Assembly (NCBI GenBank): GCA_016719645.1
Contig: JADJYS010000016.1
Location: 11,395 to 75,394 of the forward strand
Length of the DNA: 64,000 nucleotides
Direction: 5' to 3'
Origin: a bacterium
GTDB taxonomy: Bacteria > Krumholzibacteriota > Krumholzibacteriia > LZORAL124-64-63
Below the pieces are notes generated by a model. The model was given only the letters and a program-made list of their open reading frames with translations, was not told where the DNA came from and searched no databases. The position numbers were made by a program, and so were the translations under genes. Shown piece by piece: positions 1-6,875 of the stretch; position 1 is the stretch's first letter, and the number at the start of each line of letters is the position of its first letter.

Positions 1-647
1 GCGATGTTCTCCAAATAGTACTGAAAAGCTGCATCGGCGAAATAGAATCGCGACTCCCTCATGCAGGTACCTCGTGAGAGAAGCGCTCTATCATTACCGG
101 GAGAAGGGTGTGTGAATCTCTCAGTATAACCGCGATGGATCTGGCTGGTATCATAGTGAAAAGCCACCTTATTCCGTATAAGCAGAAGGGCCTTCCCAAG
201 CGGGTGCTTCGGATCTGCACCTCTCGCCACATCTAGCACAAGATGCCAAGACTCACGACCCGGCCTTGACATAGTGCCTTCAATCACTCGCATATAGGGG
301 TCGGCAAGAGCTATATCGCTTCGCTGAATCAACTGGAACAACTCGTGGAGCAAGCCATGGAATCGACGTGCAATGTGATTCTGCAGGCCTAAATATATTC
401 CCCAGGGGCGAGAGATACTCGGTTCAGTTGCCGGACGCGACTCCACTAGCAACTCCATTGCGTAGCCGATATCTTTGGCATCATTATAGATGCCCGCAAG
501 AGTTACTATAAATGCGCACAATTCGAGCCCAGCATTATCGTCAGGATAGAATACGCCAGGATCAAAACTCTCTAGCTCGGCGTGGGCGCTGCAGCGATCC
601 AGAAATCTTTGCAAGCCTACTCCTGTTCGCCTAACGTGCGCGCCCAC
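1..647 (-). CDS. Hypothetical protein, 3' end outside window, HEPN-like Rx5H motif
   Basis: Reading the minus strand from about 647 to base 1 gives one uninterrupted frame of roughly 215 codons that leaves the window, so the C-terminus is missing. There is no ATG near the 5' end. A GTG at 647-645 is the first usable start after an in-frame TAG; a TTG at 614-612 is an alternative. The protein is rich in Leu, Arg and aromatics and contains RNKVAFHYD at 176-150. That is an R-x5-H signature like the RNase motif of HEPN proteins, but the fold cannot be proved from this. Codon use is far more AT-rich than downstream genes, which suggests acquired DNA. Nothing further was recognised in 648-926. Confidence 0.55.
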   Translation of the reverse strand, partial: MGAHVRRTGVGLQRFLDRCSAHAELESFDPGVFYPDDNAGLELCAFIVTLAGIYNDAKDIGYAMELLVESRPATEPSISRPWGIYLGLQNHIARRFHGLLHELFQLIQRSDIALADPYMRVIEGTMSRPGRESWHLVLDVARGADPKHPLGKALLLIRNKVAFHYDTSQIHRGYTERFTHPSPGNDRALLSRGTCMRESRFYFADAAFQYYLENI

Positions 648-926
648 CTGCTGGCCGCGATGTGGATCGATTGGCTAAGGTAGGGTAAAGTTCGCAATCC
701 AGGCTTCCGCTGCTGGCGCAAAGAGCCCGCCGACCGCCCTGCATTGCGATATGGCGTTCAGCGCCATGAGGATGCTACCACCGATGTGCTGATGCGATAT
801 CCTACTGCGCAAGCAAAAGCTCGCATTTACTTTTCTACTATAGCTGAAGAGGATAAACTACTTCGAAGGGTGTGTAAATAGATATGAACTGTAAACGCCG
901 GTTGAAATCCGTGATATATAACGATG

Positions 927-1235
927 CTAGGGTTGCCCATTAGCTTGCTCGATCGCTTTCAACTGGTCTATCCCCGCCATCCCCAGCAGTGAGACAACCT
1001 TCGAGACCCGGGCGCGACTGACGCCACACATCCGAGCCACATCCGCCAGATCTGCGATCTCCCCGCTGCGCACCAGGCCGTCGATGTAGTAGGCGAGGGC
1101 GAGGTTTCGGGCTCGCCGCGCTACCCGATCCTGCCGCTTTCGCTCGACCGCGGCTTCCGGCGTGGGCTTGGGCTTCGGCACAGGTCGCCGATTGCTGGCC
1201 GCCATCTTGAACTCCACTCTCAACTCCTGGTTCAC
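927..1235 (-). CDS. Small HTH DNA-binding protein next to recombinase
   Basis: 102 aa. The first half is basic and Pro-rich (RRPVPKPKPTPEAAVERKR). The second half, about residues 55-90, reads as a helix-turn-helix: IADLADVARMCGVSRARVSK has the usual A-x3-G-V-S-x2-V/A-S spacing. Its ATG overlaps the TGA of the upstream recombinase by four bases (ATGA), so the two are probably translated together. Proteins of this kind often sit beside large serine recombinases and may control excision or expression of the element. That role is inferred from position; no specific family is claimed. Confidence 0.7.
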   Translation of the reverse strand: MNQELRVEFKMAASNRRPVPKPKPTPEAAVERKRQDRVARRARNLALAYYIDGLVRSGEIADLADVARMCGVSRARVSKVVSLLGMAGIDQLKAIEQANGQP

Positions 1236-2749
1236 GCAACAACCTCCTGGGCATCCGCGATTTCCTCGGCCAGCGTCCTGATCCCGGTAGGCTGGAAGGT
1301 GATAGCCACGGTCTCACGCTCAGCATCGAAGTCGATCCGCTTGACGAGCAGGGCGATGACGCGCTCCTGCTCGCTGGGAAACAGGCAAGACCAAACCTCG
1401 TCGAACATGGCCAGCGCCCGGGCCAAGTCCCGGCGGTCAATCGACTGACCCTCGAGGACGGCAAGCTCCTCGGCGATCTCCGCGAGCCGCGCTTCAATCC
1501 TCCCTACCTGGACCCCGTCGCTCCCGCGGTCCTGTAAGCGAACCAACTCCCGGTCGAGCCGTCGCCGTTCGGCGACCAGCGCGGGCTGGCGCGTTGCCTT
1601 GATGGTCCGCAGCTGGGCCAGCGTCTCCTGCAGCAGGCCGGGGTCGTGGCCGATGCAGGCGATCCGCGCGACGACGGCATCCTCGATCTGCCCGGCAGGC
1701 AGCGACGGGTGCGGGCAGGACTTCCACCCGTTCTTGGCTGCGTTCCCGCACACGTAGTACCGATGCACTCGCCCCTTTCGCCGGGTGACCGACGGCGACA
1801 TGGCGCACCCACACGCCTGGCAGTGCAGCAGGCCCTTCAGGAGATGCCCGTAGCGGTTCTTGGCCACCGCCCCGCCGCTGACGTTGTTCGCCGCCAGCCG
1901 GGCTTGTATACGGTCGTAGAGCTCCTGGTCGACGATGGCCGGGTGTTCGCCGGGGAAGACCTGGCCGCGCAGGCCGACTTTCCCGACGTACAGGGGATTG
2001 GAGAGCAGCCGCGCGACGTGGTTCTTGTCGAAGGCCACGCCCTCGTGGGGAGTGCCGTCCTTGGTCGTCCAGGACTTCGTCCGCCACCCCCGGCGGTTCA
2101 GCTCGGCGGCCGTCGCTTGCTGGGAGCTGCAGTCCAGGTAGAGGCCAAAAATCTGCCGGACGGCCTCGGCCTCCTCTTCGTTGACCATGAGCTTCCCGCC
2201 GTCGGGGTGGATGTCGTAACCGAGAACGGGGAACCCACCCGTCCACTTCCCCTTCTTGCGAGCCGCCGCCATCTTGTCGCGGGTCCGGTCCGCGATCATC
2301 TCGCGCTCGAACTGGGCGAAGGACAACAGGACGTTCAGCATCAGCCGCCCGCTGGAGTCGGCCGTGTTGATCGGCTGGGTGACCGAAACGAACATGACGC
2401 GGTGGCGGTCGAAGACCTCGATCAGGCGGGAGAAGTCCAATAGGGAGCGGGATAGCCGGTCCACCTTGTAGCAGACCACCGCATCGATGCCCCCGGCCTC
2501 GATGTCGACCATAAGCCGCTTCAGGGCGGGCCGGTTGATGTCGCCCCCAGAGTAGCCACCGTCGTCGTAGTGGGCCTCCAGGGCGCCCCAGCCCTCGTGC
2601 TTGCGGCTCAACACAAAAGCCTCGCCAGCCTCGCGCTGGGCGTCCAGGGAGTTGAACGCCATGTCGAGGCCCTCGTCGGTAGACTTGCGCGTGTAGATGG
2701 CGCAGCGGACGGGCCGGGTGGCGGTCGTGATGTCCTCGCGGCGCTTCAC
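1232..2749 (-). CDS. Large serine recombinase (resolvase/invertase family)
   Basis: 505 aa, starting at GTG in the overlap with the upstream small gene. The N-terminal resolvase domain (about 14-160) has the YTRKS motif with the expected nucleophile Ser23 and Arg21, followed by the conserved stretches YDDGGYSGG, YKVDRLSRS and SFAQFEREMIADRTRDK. A recombinase domain follows (about 175-290, LLSNPLYVGKV). Next come a zinc ribbon with paired Cys (CQACGC, then YYVCGN and SCPHP) and a coiled-coil-like region. This is the layout of site-specific integrases and recombinases of phages and integrative elements. It is the likely mobility enzyme of this island. No att site was identified. Confidence 0.93.
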   Translation of the reverse strand: MKRREDITTATRPVRCAIYTRKSTDEGLDMAFNSLDAQREAGEAFVLSRKHEGWGALEAHYDDGGYSGGDINRPALKRLMVDIEAGGIDAVVCYKVDRLSRSLLDFSRLIEVFDRHRVMFVSVTQPINTADSSGRLMLNVLLSFAQFEREMIADRTRDKMAAARKKGKWTGGFPVLGYDIHPDGGKLMVNEEEAEAVRQIFGLYLDCSSQQATAAELNRRGWRTKSWTTKDGTPHEGVAFDKNHVARLLSNPLYVGKVGLRGQVFPGEHPAIVDQELYDRIQARLAANNVSGGAVAKNRYGHLLKGLLHCQACGCAMSPSVTRRKGRVHRYYVCGNAAKNGWKSCPHPSLPAGQIEDAVVARIACIGHDPGLLQETLAQLRTIKATRQPALVAERRRLDRELVRLQDRGSDGVQVGRIEARLAEIAEELAVLEGQSIDRRDLARALAMFDEVWSCLFPSEQERVIALLVKRIDFDAERETVAITFQPTGIRTLAEEIADAQEVVA

Positions 2750-2904
2750 GGCTTCTGCGGCTCCTTCGAAACGGCTACCTGGACGGGGCGCTGCTCGACT
2801 AGCTTCTCCAGCTGGGTGTTCAGCCGGGCCAGTTCAGCTACCAACCCCGGCATCGTGACGTCAAAGAACGTGCGCCCGGCGCGGGTCGCATAGAACTCGT
2901 TCAC
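2746..2904 (-). CDS. Small hypothetical protein between DUF2924 gene and recombinase
   Basis: A 52-aa frame with a GTG start at 2904-2902 and a TGA at 2748-2746. Both ends overlap neighbours by four bases as GTGA: its start overlaps the DUF2924 stop and its stop overlaps the recombinase GTG start. The protein begins MNEFYATRAGRTFFDV and contains a short amphipathic helix (LVAELARLNTQLEKLVEQ). The precise overlaps at both ends are the main evidence that it is real; without it there would be a 150-base hole in an otherwise gapless operon. Function unknown. Confidence 0.72.
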   Translation of the reverse strand: MNEFYATRAGRTFFDVTMPGLVAELARLNTQLEKLVEQRPVQVAVSKEPQKP

Positions 2905-3419
2905 GGCTCGACCTCCTTCCTATTGGACAGTCCGAAGAATGCGACGCCCGAGCAGTGGGAGCCGGTGACGGCCTTGGCGACGGCCGATAGCGACCGGTAG
3001 ACCTCGCCATTCCACTCGAACTCCCGATCCCCACGGACGTGGACCACGATGCGCCGGTCCTTGTAGTCGCGGGTCAGGGTGGTGCCGGGCTTCGGCGAGC
3101 GGGAATCCCGGACAGGCCGCTTCCGGGTAGTGGGGGATGGGGCGGCGCCACGGTTGTGCTTCGCCCCCTTGAACCACGAGGTCGGCGGTGTGGTGCGGAA
3201 CTCCTCCTGCAGCTCGTGCAGTCGTGCCTTGGCCTCGGGCGACAGTTCGTCGCCGAAGTGGCGGCGCTGGAGCTCGCATGAGATCCGCTTGACCAAGTAC
3301 TGCTTGTGCCTTTGAGTGGTCGGCTCGCCGAAAACCTCCAGCCAGCGCTCGCGCAGCTCGGCGACCGACAGGTGTGTCAAGGCGACGACCTGGGCGGCGA
3401 TGCTCGGCTCGGCCATCAC
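2901..3419 (-). CDS. DUF2924 domain protein
   Basis: 172 aa. It starts at GTG (3419) or the adjacent ATG (3416). The N-terminal part has the family-typical ALTHLSVAELRERWLEVFGE, then YLVKRISCELQRR. The C-terminal part is the small beta-rich domain TLTRDYKDRRIVVHVR followed by YRSLSAVAKAVTGSHCSG. DUF2924 proteins commonly sit next to large serine recombinases in prophage-like and integrative elements; their activity is unknown. Here the gene is embedded in a run of four-base overlaps with the small gene downstream and the paralogous gene upstream, so it is one translational unit with the recombinase. Confidence 0.88.
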   Translation of the reverse strand: MMAEPSIAAQVVALTHLSVAELRERWLEVFGEPTTQRHKQYLVKRISCELQRRHFGDELSPEAKARLHELQEEFRTTPPTSWFKGAKHNRGAAPSPTTRKRPVRDSRSPKPGTTLTRDYKDRRIVVHVRGDREFEWNGEVYRSLSAVAKAVTGSHCSGVAFFGLSNRKEVEP

Positions 3420-3732
3420 GCCTCCTTCGCCGCCTTCTGGCCGGTCAGCTTGAAGAACACCGGCCCGCTGATCTGGTAGCCGACGATGTGGCGGGCCAGC
3501 CCGGAGATGCTCTTAAAGGTCTGGCCGTCGTAGAGGTACTCGCCGTCGACGATGTCGACCACGATCTCCTTGCCCTTGTAGGTGCGCTGGAGCTGGTTGG
3601 CGGCGGTGGGCTGCTTGGCGGGGCGCTTGGGCGTGGCAGCCTTCGTCGCCGGGCGCTTCTTGGCTGTGGGTTTCCGGGACTTCGTGGAACTATGGGAAGC
3701 CTTCTTACCGGGGACTTCTTCTTGGTCGCCAT
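3416..3732 (-). CDS. DUF2924-like C-terminal-domain protein, frameshifted
   Basis: A strong ribosome site (AGGAGG about 6 bases upstream) marks ATG 3732, giving MATKKKSP. After the CCCC run near 3710 the sensible frame moves by one base and continues as GKKASHSSTKSRKPTAKKRP, a basic linker, then TYKGKEIVVDIVDGEYLYDG and SISGLARHIVGYQISGPVFF, ending at TGA 3418-3416. The latter part matches the C-terminal domain of the DUF2924 neighbour downstream. The span is 317 bases (two over a multiple of three), consistent with one lost C. It overlaps the next gene as GTGA. A read error is more likely than decay because the rest of the frame is clean. Confidence 0.7.
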
Positions 3733-3760
3733 GATCGTTCCTCCTAAATGACGGGTCGGT

Positions 3761-3982
3761 TTAGAGTCCGTAGCTCTGGGCCAACTGTTCGCTGTCGGCG
3801 GTGGACGCCACGGCGATGCCTTGCAACGCGACGCCGACTTCAGCCACGAACTGCACTTGTGAGAGGGCGTCGAGCGTCGGATGCTCGACGCGCATCCAGG
3901 CTTCGATGTGCCGAGGGTCGGCGGTGCCGATGCGACCGGCGTGGGCTAGGATCTCGCGGATCAACTGCTGGTAGCCGGTCAT
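3761..3982 (-). CDS. Small hypothetical protein of the recombinase operon
   Basis: 73 aa, beginning MTGYQQLIREILAHAGRI and ending EQLAQSYGL. It is probably all-helical, with no signal peptide or membrane segment. Its ATG overlaps the stop of an upstream gene remnant as ATGA, and a GGCGGGG stretch upstream could serve as the ribosome site. It lies 28 bases before the frameshifted DUF2924-like gene on the same strand. Function is not known. Confidence 0.65.
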   Translation of the reverse strand: MTGYQQLIREILAHAGRIGTADPRHIEAWMRVEHPTLDALSQVQFVAEVGVALQGIAVASTADSEQLAQSYGL

Positions 3983-4038
3983 CGCCCCGCCTCCTCGTCC
4001 TCGAGGTGGATCCTGGGGGCGGCCGGGAACCCGTGTCC
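3979..4038 (-). pseudogene. 3' remnant of the gene that once headed the recombinase operon
   Basis: The frame ending in TGA 3981-3979 reads GHGFPAAPRIHLEDEEAGR and meets an in-frame TAG at 4041-4039. Its stop overlaps the ATG of the next gene as ATGA, the same coupling used throughout this operon. This makes it look like the tail of a real gene whose upstream part was lost when the IS to the right inserted or when the junction was rearranged. It is too short to identify. Confidence 0.4.
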
Positions 4039-4089
4039 CTACTCAAAACCCCATCTGGACACGATGACGGCACCGAACCTAGTCGTCCG

Positions 4090-5335
4090 TACTCCCTAAG
4101 TTGGATCCGCCCGTGAGAGCAGTTTCGATATTGACCAGATTATCAAGACGAGCATGAAACGTGGGCCCAGAGGGGTCCAGAATGCAGCCAGTAGGCATAC
4201 CCGTCCGCTATCCGCAACTGATCCGAATCTCCGCTTTCTTCTGGCTATGCTGCTTTGCGGAAATACCGACTGTGCAGTCCCCCGACCATCGCCCGCCGCC
4301 CGACCAGACCGAGACCCCGCGTCTCGACCGCACGCCCATCGGGAGTGTCCTTCCCCAGCCCGAGATGCGTGCGCGACCCATGGTAGTACTCGAGGTAGCC
4401 CCGCAGGATCCGCCGCGCATGCCCTTCGCTCAGCGGGATCAAGTGGTCGAGGCACTCCCTCTTGAGCGTCCCCACGACCCGCTCGCAGTAGCCGTTCTGC
4501 CAGGGCGATCGCGGGCTGATCACCAGTTGCTCGATCCCCAGGCTCTCGATGGCCTGCTGGACCTCGAACCCGTAGATCCCGTCACGGTCCCGGACCAGGA
4601 ACCGCGGCGCAGTTTCGAACGGGAAAGCTAAGCGTAGCTGCGTCGCCGTCCATGCGGCCGTCGGATGCCGCGTGACGTTGAGGTGCACGATCCGCCGCCG
4701 CTCCAGCGAGAGCACGACGAACACGTGCAGTGTCTTGAACATGACGGTCGGCACGGTCAGGAAATCAACCGCGACGGTCTCGCCGAGATGGTTCGTCAGG
4801 AACGTCTTCCAGTCCTGGGTCGGACGTCCTCGCCGCTTGATCATGTAGCGGGCGACGGTCGCCTCGCTCACCTCGAAGCCCAGCATCAGCACCTCGCCAT
4901 GGATGCGCGGCGCACCCCAGGTTGGGTTCTCGCGGGAAATACGCCGGATCAGTTCGATCAGCTCGAGAGGGATGCGGGGCCGTCCCGGTTCGCTTGGCCG
5001 GCTCTTCCGACGCCACCAATGCCGCCACAGTTGACGGTGCCAGGCGATGACCGTATCCGGCTTGACCAGCCGCAGAGGGCGACGCCATCCGGGCCACAGT
5101 CGGCTCAGCAGAACCCAGAACAGGCGGTCGAGCGGTTTGAAGACTGGTTTCGGGTTGGCGCGTTGCAGGATCAGGATCTGCTGGCGCAGGGCCAGGTTTT
5201 CGAGGGCGAGGGAGCGGCGTGCCCGAAGGCCGCACAGCAGGGCGTGGAGGATGAGATTCAGCATGCTGCACGATATCGGCGAGGTGGCATCACGCCTTAG
5301 GATGCAAGGCGGATGGCATTTTAAATCGTTACACC
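4090..5335 (-). mobile_element. Insertion sequence with rve/DDE transposase (edges approximate)
   Basis: One transposase gene is flanked by non-coding ends between two unrelated segments: the truncated recombinase operon on the left and the toxin/antitoxin pair on the right. Short imperfect terminal similarity is visible. Near 4103-4110 the plus strand reads GATCCGCCC, and the inward-facing right end near 5305-5333 reads TGTAACGATTTAAAATGCCA then TCCGCC. I could not define a target duplication or exact tips, so the limits are estimates. Confidence 0.5.
4245..5264 (-). CDS. IS transposase, integrase core (DDE) family
   Basis: 339 aa from ATG 5264; the longer frame upstream is not supported by sequence character. 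The N-terminal part is typical of this group (SLALENLALRQQ, then LFWVLLSRLW and PDTVIAWHR). A helical segment follows (NPTWGAPRIHGE). The rve catalytic core has Asp167 (VAVDF), Asp226 or Asp228 (RDRDGIY) and Glu261 (NGYCERVVGTLKRE), giving the DDE triad. It ends RYFRKAA. The frame is intact, so the element could still be active. It lies between the recombinase operon and the AbiEii-type toxin, on the same strand as both. Confidence 0.9.
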   Translation of the reverse strand: MLNLILHALLCGLRARRSLALENLALRQQILILQRANPKPVFKPLDRLFWVLLSRLWPGWRRPLRLVKPDTVIAWHRQLWRHWWRRKSRPSEPGRPRIPLELIELIRRISRENPTWGAPRIHGEVLMLGFEVSEATVARYMIKRRGRPTQDWKTFLTNHLGETVAVDFLTVPTVMFKTLHVFVVLSLERRRIVHLNVTRHPTAAWTATQLRLAFPFETAPRFLVRDRDGIYGFEVQQAIESLGIEQLVISPRSPWQNGYCERVVGTLKRECLDHLIPLSEGHARRILRGYLEYYHGSRTHLGLGKDTPDGRAVETRGLGLVGRRAMVGGLHSRYFRKAA

Positions 5336-5352
5336 GGGTGTTCCGGTGACGA

Positions 5353-5973
5353 TCAAGGGGCCCAGTCCCTCGCCTCCCTCTCCAGGCGCATCCTGATTTC
5401 CGGCCATCCGGTCTTCGACAACATCTTCGGCATGGGCTCGGTCTCGGCATCGTCGAAGTAGACCAGGCTGCGGAGCAGGTGCATGACGTTGAATTCCGTG
5501 TTTCGGTAGCGTTGCCGCACCAGGGCCATCAGGTCGGGGAAGCTGGCCCCTGCCTCGAGATAGGCGTGAAGGTCGATGAAGTCCTTCTTGGCTCCCCTCC
5601 CGGCCACCGCGATCACTTTCATGGCGGCGATGTCACGGACATCCGCCAGGTGGAGTCCACGGTAAGGAACGGGCTCGTAGAGGAAAGGCACCTCTGAGCG
5701 CAGGAAGGTCAGGCGGATGTCGTCCAGGCGGCAGTGAAGCGTTCCCGGTGCCATGGCCGAAACCTCGAACTTGCCGAGGCCGGCGAGGGCCTCCCTGAGC
5801 GGGGTCACTTCGAAATCTTCGTAGCGGAAGAAGTCCAGGTCGACCGAAACGCGATGACCCAACTGCAAGGCCAGCGCAGTACCGCCAGCGAGGATCCAGC
5901 CATTCAGCAGATCCGTACTTCCAAGCGATTTGACCACCGCCCAGGCTTCGGCCGGCAGGACCTTGGGATTCAT
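5353..5973 (-). CDS. AbiEii/AbiGii-type nucleotidyltransferase toxin
   Basis: 206 aa. The motif AGGTALALQLGHRVSVDLDF at about 29-48 is the GG(T/S)-x9-12-(S/D)xDxD signature of the minimal nucleotidyltransferase fold, with metal ligands Asp45 and Asp47. A KDFIDLHAYL stretch near 130 is the other conserved element of the AbiEii family. Family members are type IV toxins (GTP-dependent nucleotidyltransferases) paired with a DNA-binding antitoxin. Here the start overlaps the stop of the upstream HTH gene by four bases, giving antitoxin-first order. Toxicity has not been shown for this protein; the role is from family and pairing. Confidence 0.88.
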   Translation of the reverse strand: MNPKVLPAEAWAVVKSLGSTDLLNGWILAGGTALALQLGHRVSVDLDFFRYEDFEVTPLREALAGLGKFEVSAMAPGTLHCRLDDIRLTFLRSEVPFLYEPVPYRGLHLADVRDIAAMKVIAVAGRGAKKDFIDLHAYLEAGASFPDLMALVRQRYRNTEFNVMHLLRSLVYFDDAETEPMPKMLSKTGWPEIRMRLEREARDWAP

Positions 5974-6464
5974 GCCCCGACCTTCCCTTGCTGGAGGACG
6001 ACTTCCCAGAATCGACGGACCCGTGGGTTCAGGCTGCGATGGTACGCGGCTTCAGCGACGGCCTCGTCACCGAAGTACCTCCTTGCCAGACGGTTCTGCT
6101 GAAGGTCACCGTACTCCAGGACGCGGCGCAATACCCACTGTGGATGATCCAGAAGATGCTGGGCAACGAGGTCGACATCCCAGAATAGCGGGGCGAAGCG
6201 AGCGGCCAGATCTCTTGGGTCTGTTGAGGGTTCCTCGGCTTGGCGGGGCGTCAAGCGGATCTCCAGGTCAGCATCCAGGGCCCGCGCCAACCGGCGAAGA
6301 GTGCGGAGTTCGAAGCGATCCCAACCGCTCTCATAGCGATGGATTGCCGATTCGCTTGTGCCCAGAATCTCTGATAATTTCTTTAGAGACAGTTTTTTAT
6401 GAGTTCGGAGCCGTCTCAGGAACGGACCTAGGGGGGTGACCGGCGATTCGAAGGTCATTCTCAT
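5970..6464 (-). CDS. HTH (XRE-like) antitoxin of the AbiEii-type pair
   Basis: 164 aa from ATG 6464; a second ATG lies at 6458. A longer frame begins with a TTG at 6500, but that TTG is inside the TTGACA promoter box, so it is unlikely to be the start. An XRE helix-turn-helix occupies about residues 13-70 of the chosen frame (LRRLRTHKKLSLKKLSEILG, TSESAIHRYESG). The C-terminal half (DVDLVAQHLLDHPQWVLRRV and YFGDEAVAEAA) probably contacts the toxin. A perfect 16-base palindrome overlaps the start codons, which suggests self-repression. It is co-translated with the downstream toxin through ATGA. Confidence 0.82.
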   Translation of the reverse strand: MRMTFESPVTPLGPFLRRLRTHKKLSLKKLSEILGTSESAIHRYESGWDRFELRTLRRLARALDADLEIRLTPRQAEEPSTDPRDLAARFAPLFWDVDLVAQHLLDHPQWVLRRVLEYGDLQQNRLARRYFGDEAVAEAAYHRSLNPRVRRFWEVVLQQGKVGA

Positions 6465-6473
6465 ATATGAGAA
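6458..6473. promoter_or_regulatory. Perfect palindrome, likely operator of the toxin-antitoxin pair
   Basis: TTCTCATATATGAGAA is its own reverse complement (16/16). It covers both candidate start codons of the HTH gene and abuts the -10 region of the promoter at 6472-6500. Binding of the encoded HTH protein here would block transcription and translation starts. The perfect symmetry is seen directly; the binding partner is inferred. Confidence 0.6.
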
Positions 6474-6500
6474 GTTAATTACAGCCTTCCGCAATGTCAA
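6472..6500 (-). promoter_or_regulatory. Sigma-70-like promoter of the HTH/AbiEii pair
   Basis: On the minus strand TTGACA (6500-6495) is followed after 17 bases by TAACTT (6477-6472). The -35 box is perfect and the -10 box weak. Transcription would start within about 10 bases of ATG 6464, giving a leaderless or nearly leaderless message. Confidence 0.5.
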
Positions 6501-6762
6501 GTTGGTTGTGCCTCCTCAATATTCCGTCTGCTCTGTGATATAAGGAATTAGCGTCAGCTAGCGATTGTGATCATTGCTGTCATTTATTCCCAGTCGACTA
6601 GCTACTTCGTGCGGAAAGATAGTTGCCTATGTTTGCATATAAGCCGGCGATGCAAGCCTCTCTCTATTCCATCACGCAGTGCGCCCCGCCCTGGGAGCCA
6701 ACAACTTCCGATTTAGAAACAGGTTATTGAGTGTGCATTGCATCCAGATCCTCAATACATGC

Positions 6763-6791
6763 TTGAAATCAATACTGACATCGACTATGAT
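6763..6791 (+). promoter_or_regulatory. Sigma-70-like promoter of the GH81 gene
   Basis: TTGAAA (6763-6768), 17 bases, then TATGAT (6786-6791), with 5/6 matches in each box. It lies 84 bases before ATG 6876 and inside a longer theoretical reading frame, which supports 6876 as the start. The rest of 6501-6875 is AT-rich spacer between the divergent genes, with no gene seen. Confidence 0.55.
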
Positions 6792-6875
6792 CGGTTACCG
6801 AACAAAGTGGGGCCCGTAAGTGCGATGCCCCCGTCCTCCCCAGTCAGCACCCAACTGAGCACGCAAAGGCCGGCC

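Noticed and set aside
3445..3732. 95-codon frame MATKKKSPVRRLP as the complete gene
   Set aside because: After residue 8 it turns into Ser/Pro/Arg-rich shadow sequence while the neighbouring frame reads a clear DUF2924-like domain; a one-base loss explains both.
5265..5450. N-terminal extension of the transposase
   Set aside because: The added stretch is Arg/Cys-rich, lies across the likely IS end and overlaps the toxin gene; the family-like sequence begins at 5264.
6465..6500. TTG 6500 as start of the HTH antitoxin
   Set aside because: It is part of the TTGACA box and has no ribosome site; two ATGs lie at the palindrome further in.
6738..6875. ATG 6738 as start of the GH81 protein
   Set aside because: It precedes the best promoter and gives a 46-residue leader before a classic signal peptide that begins at 6876.
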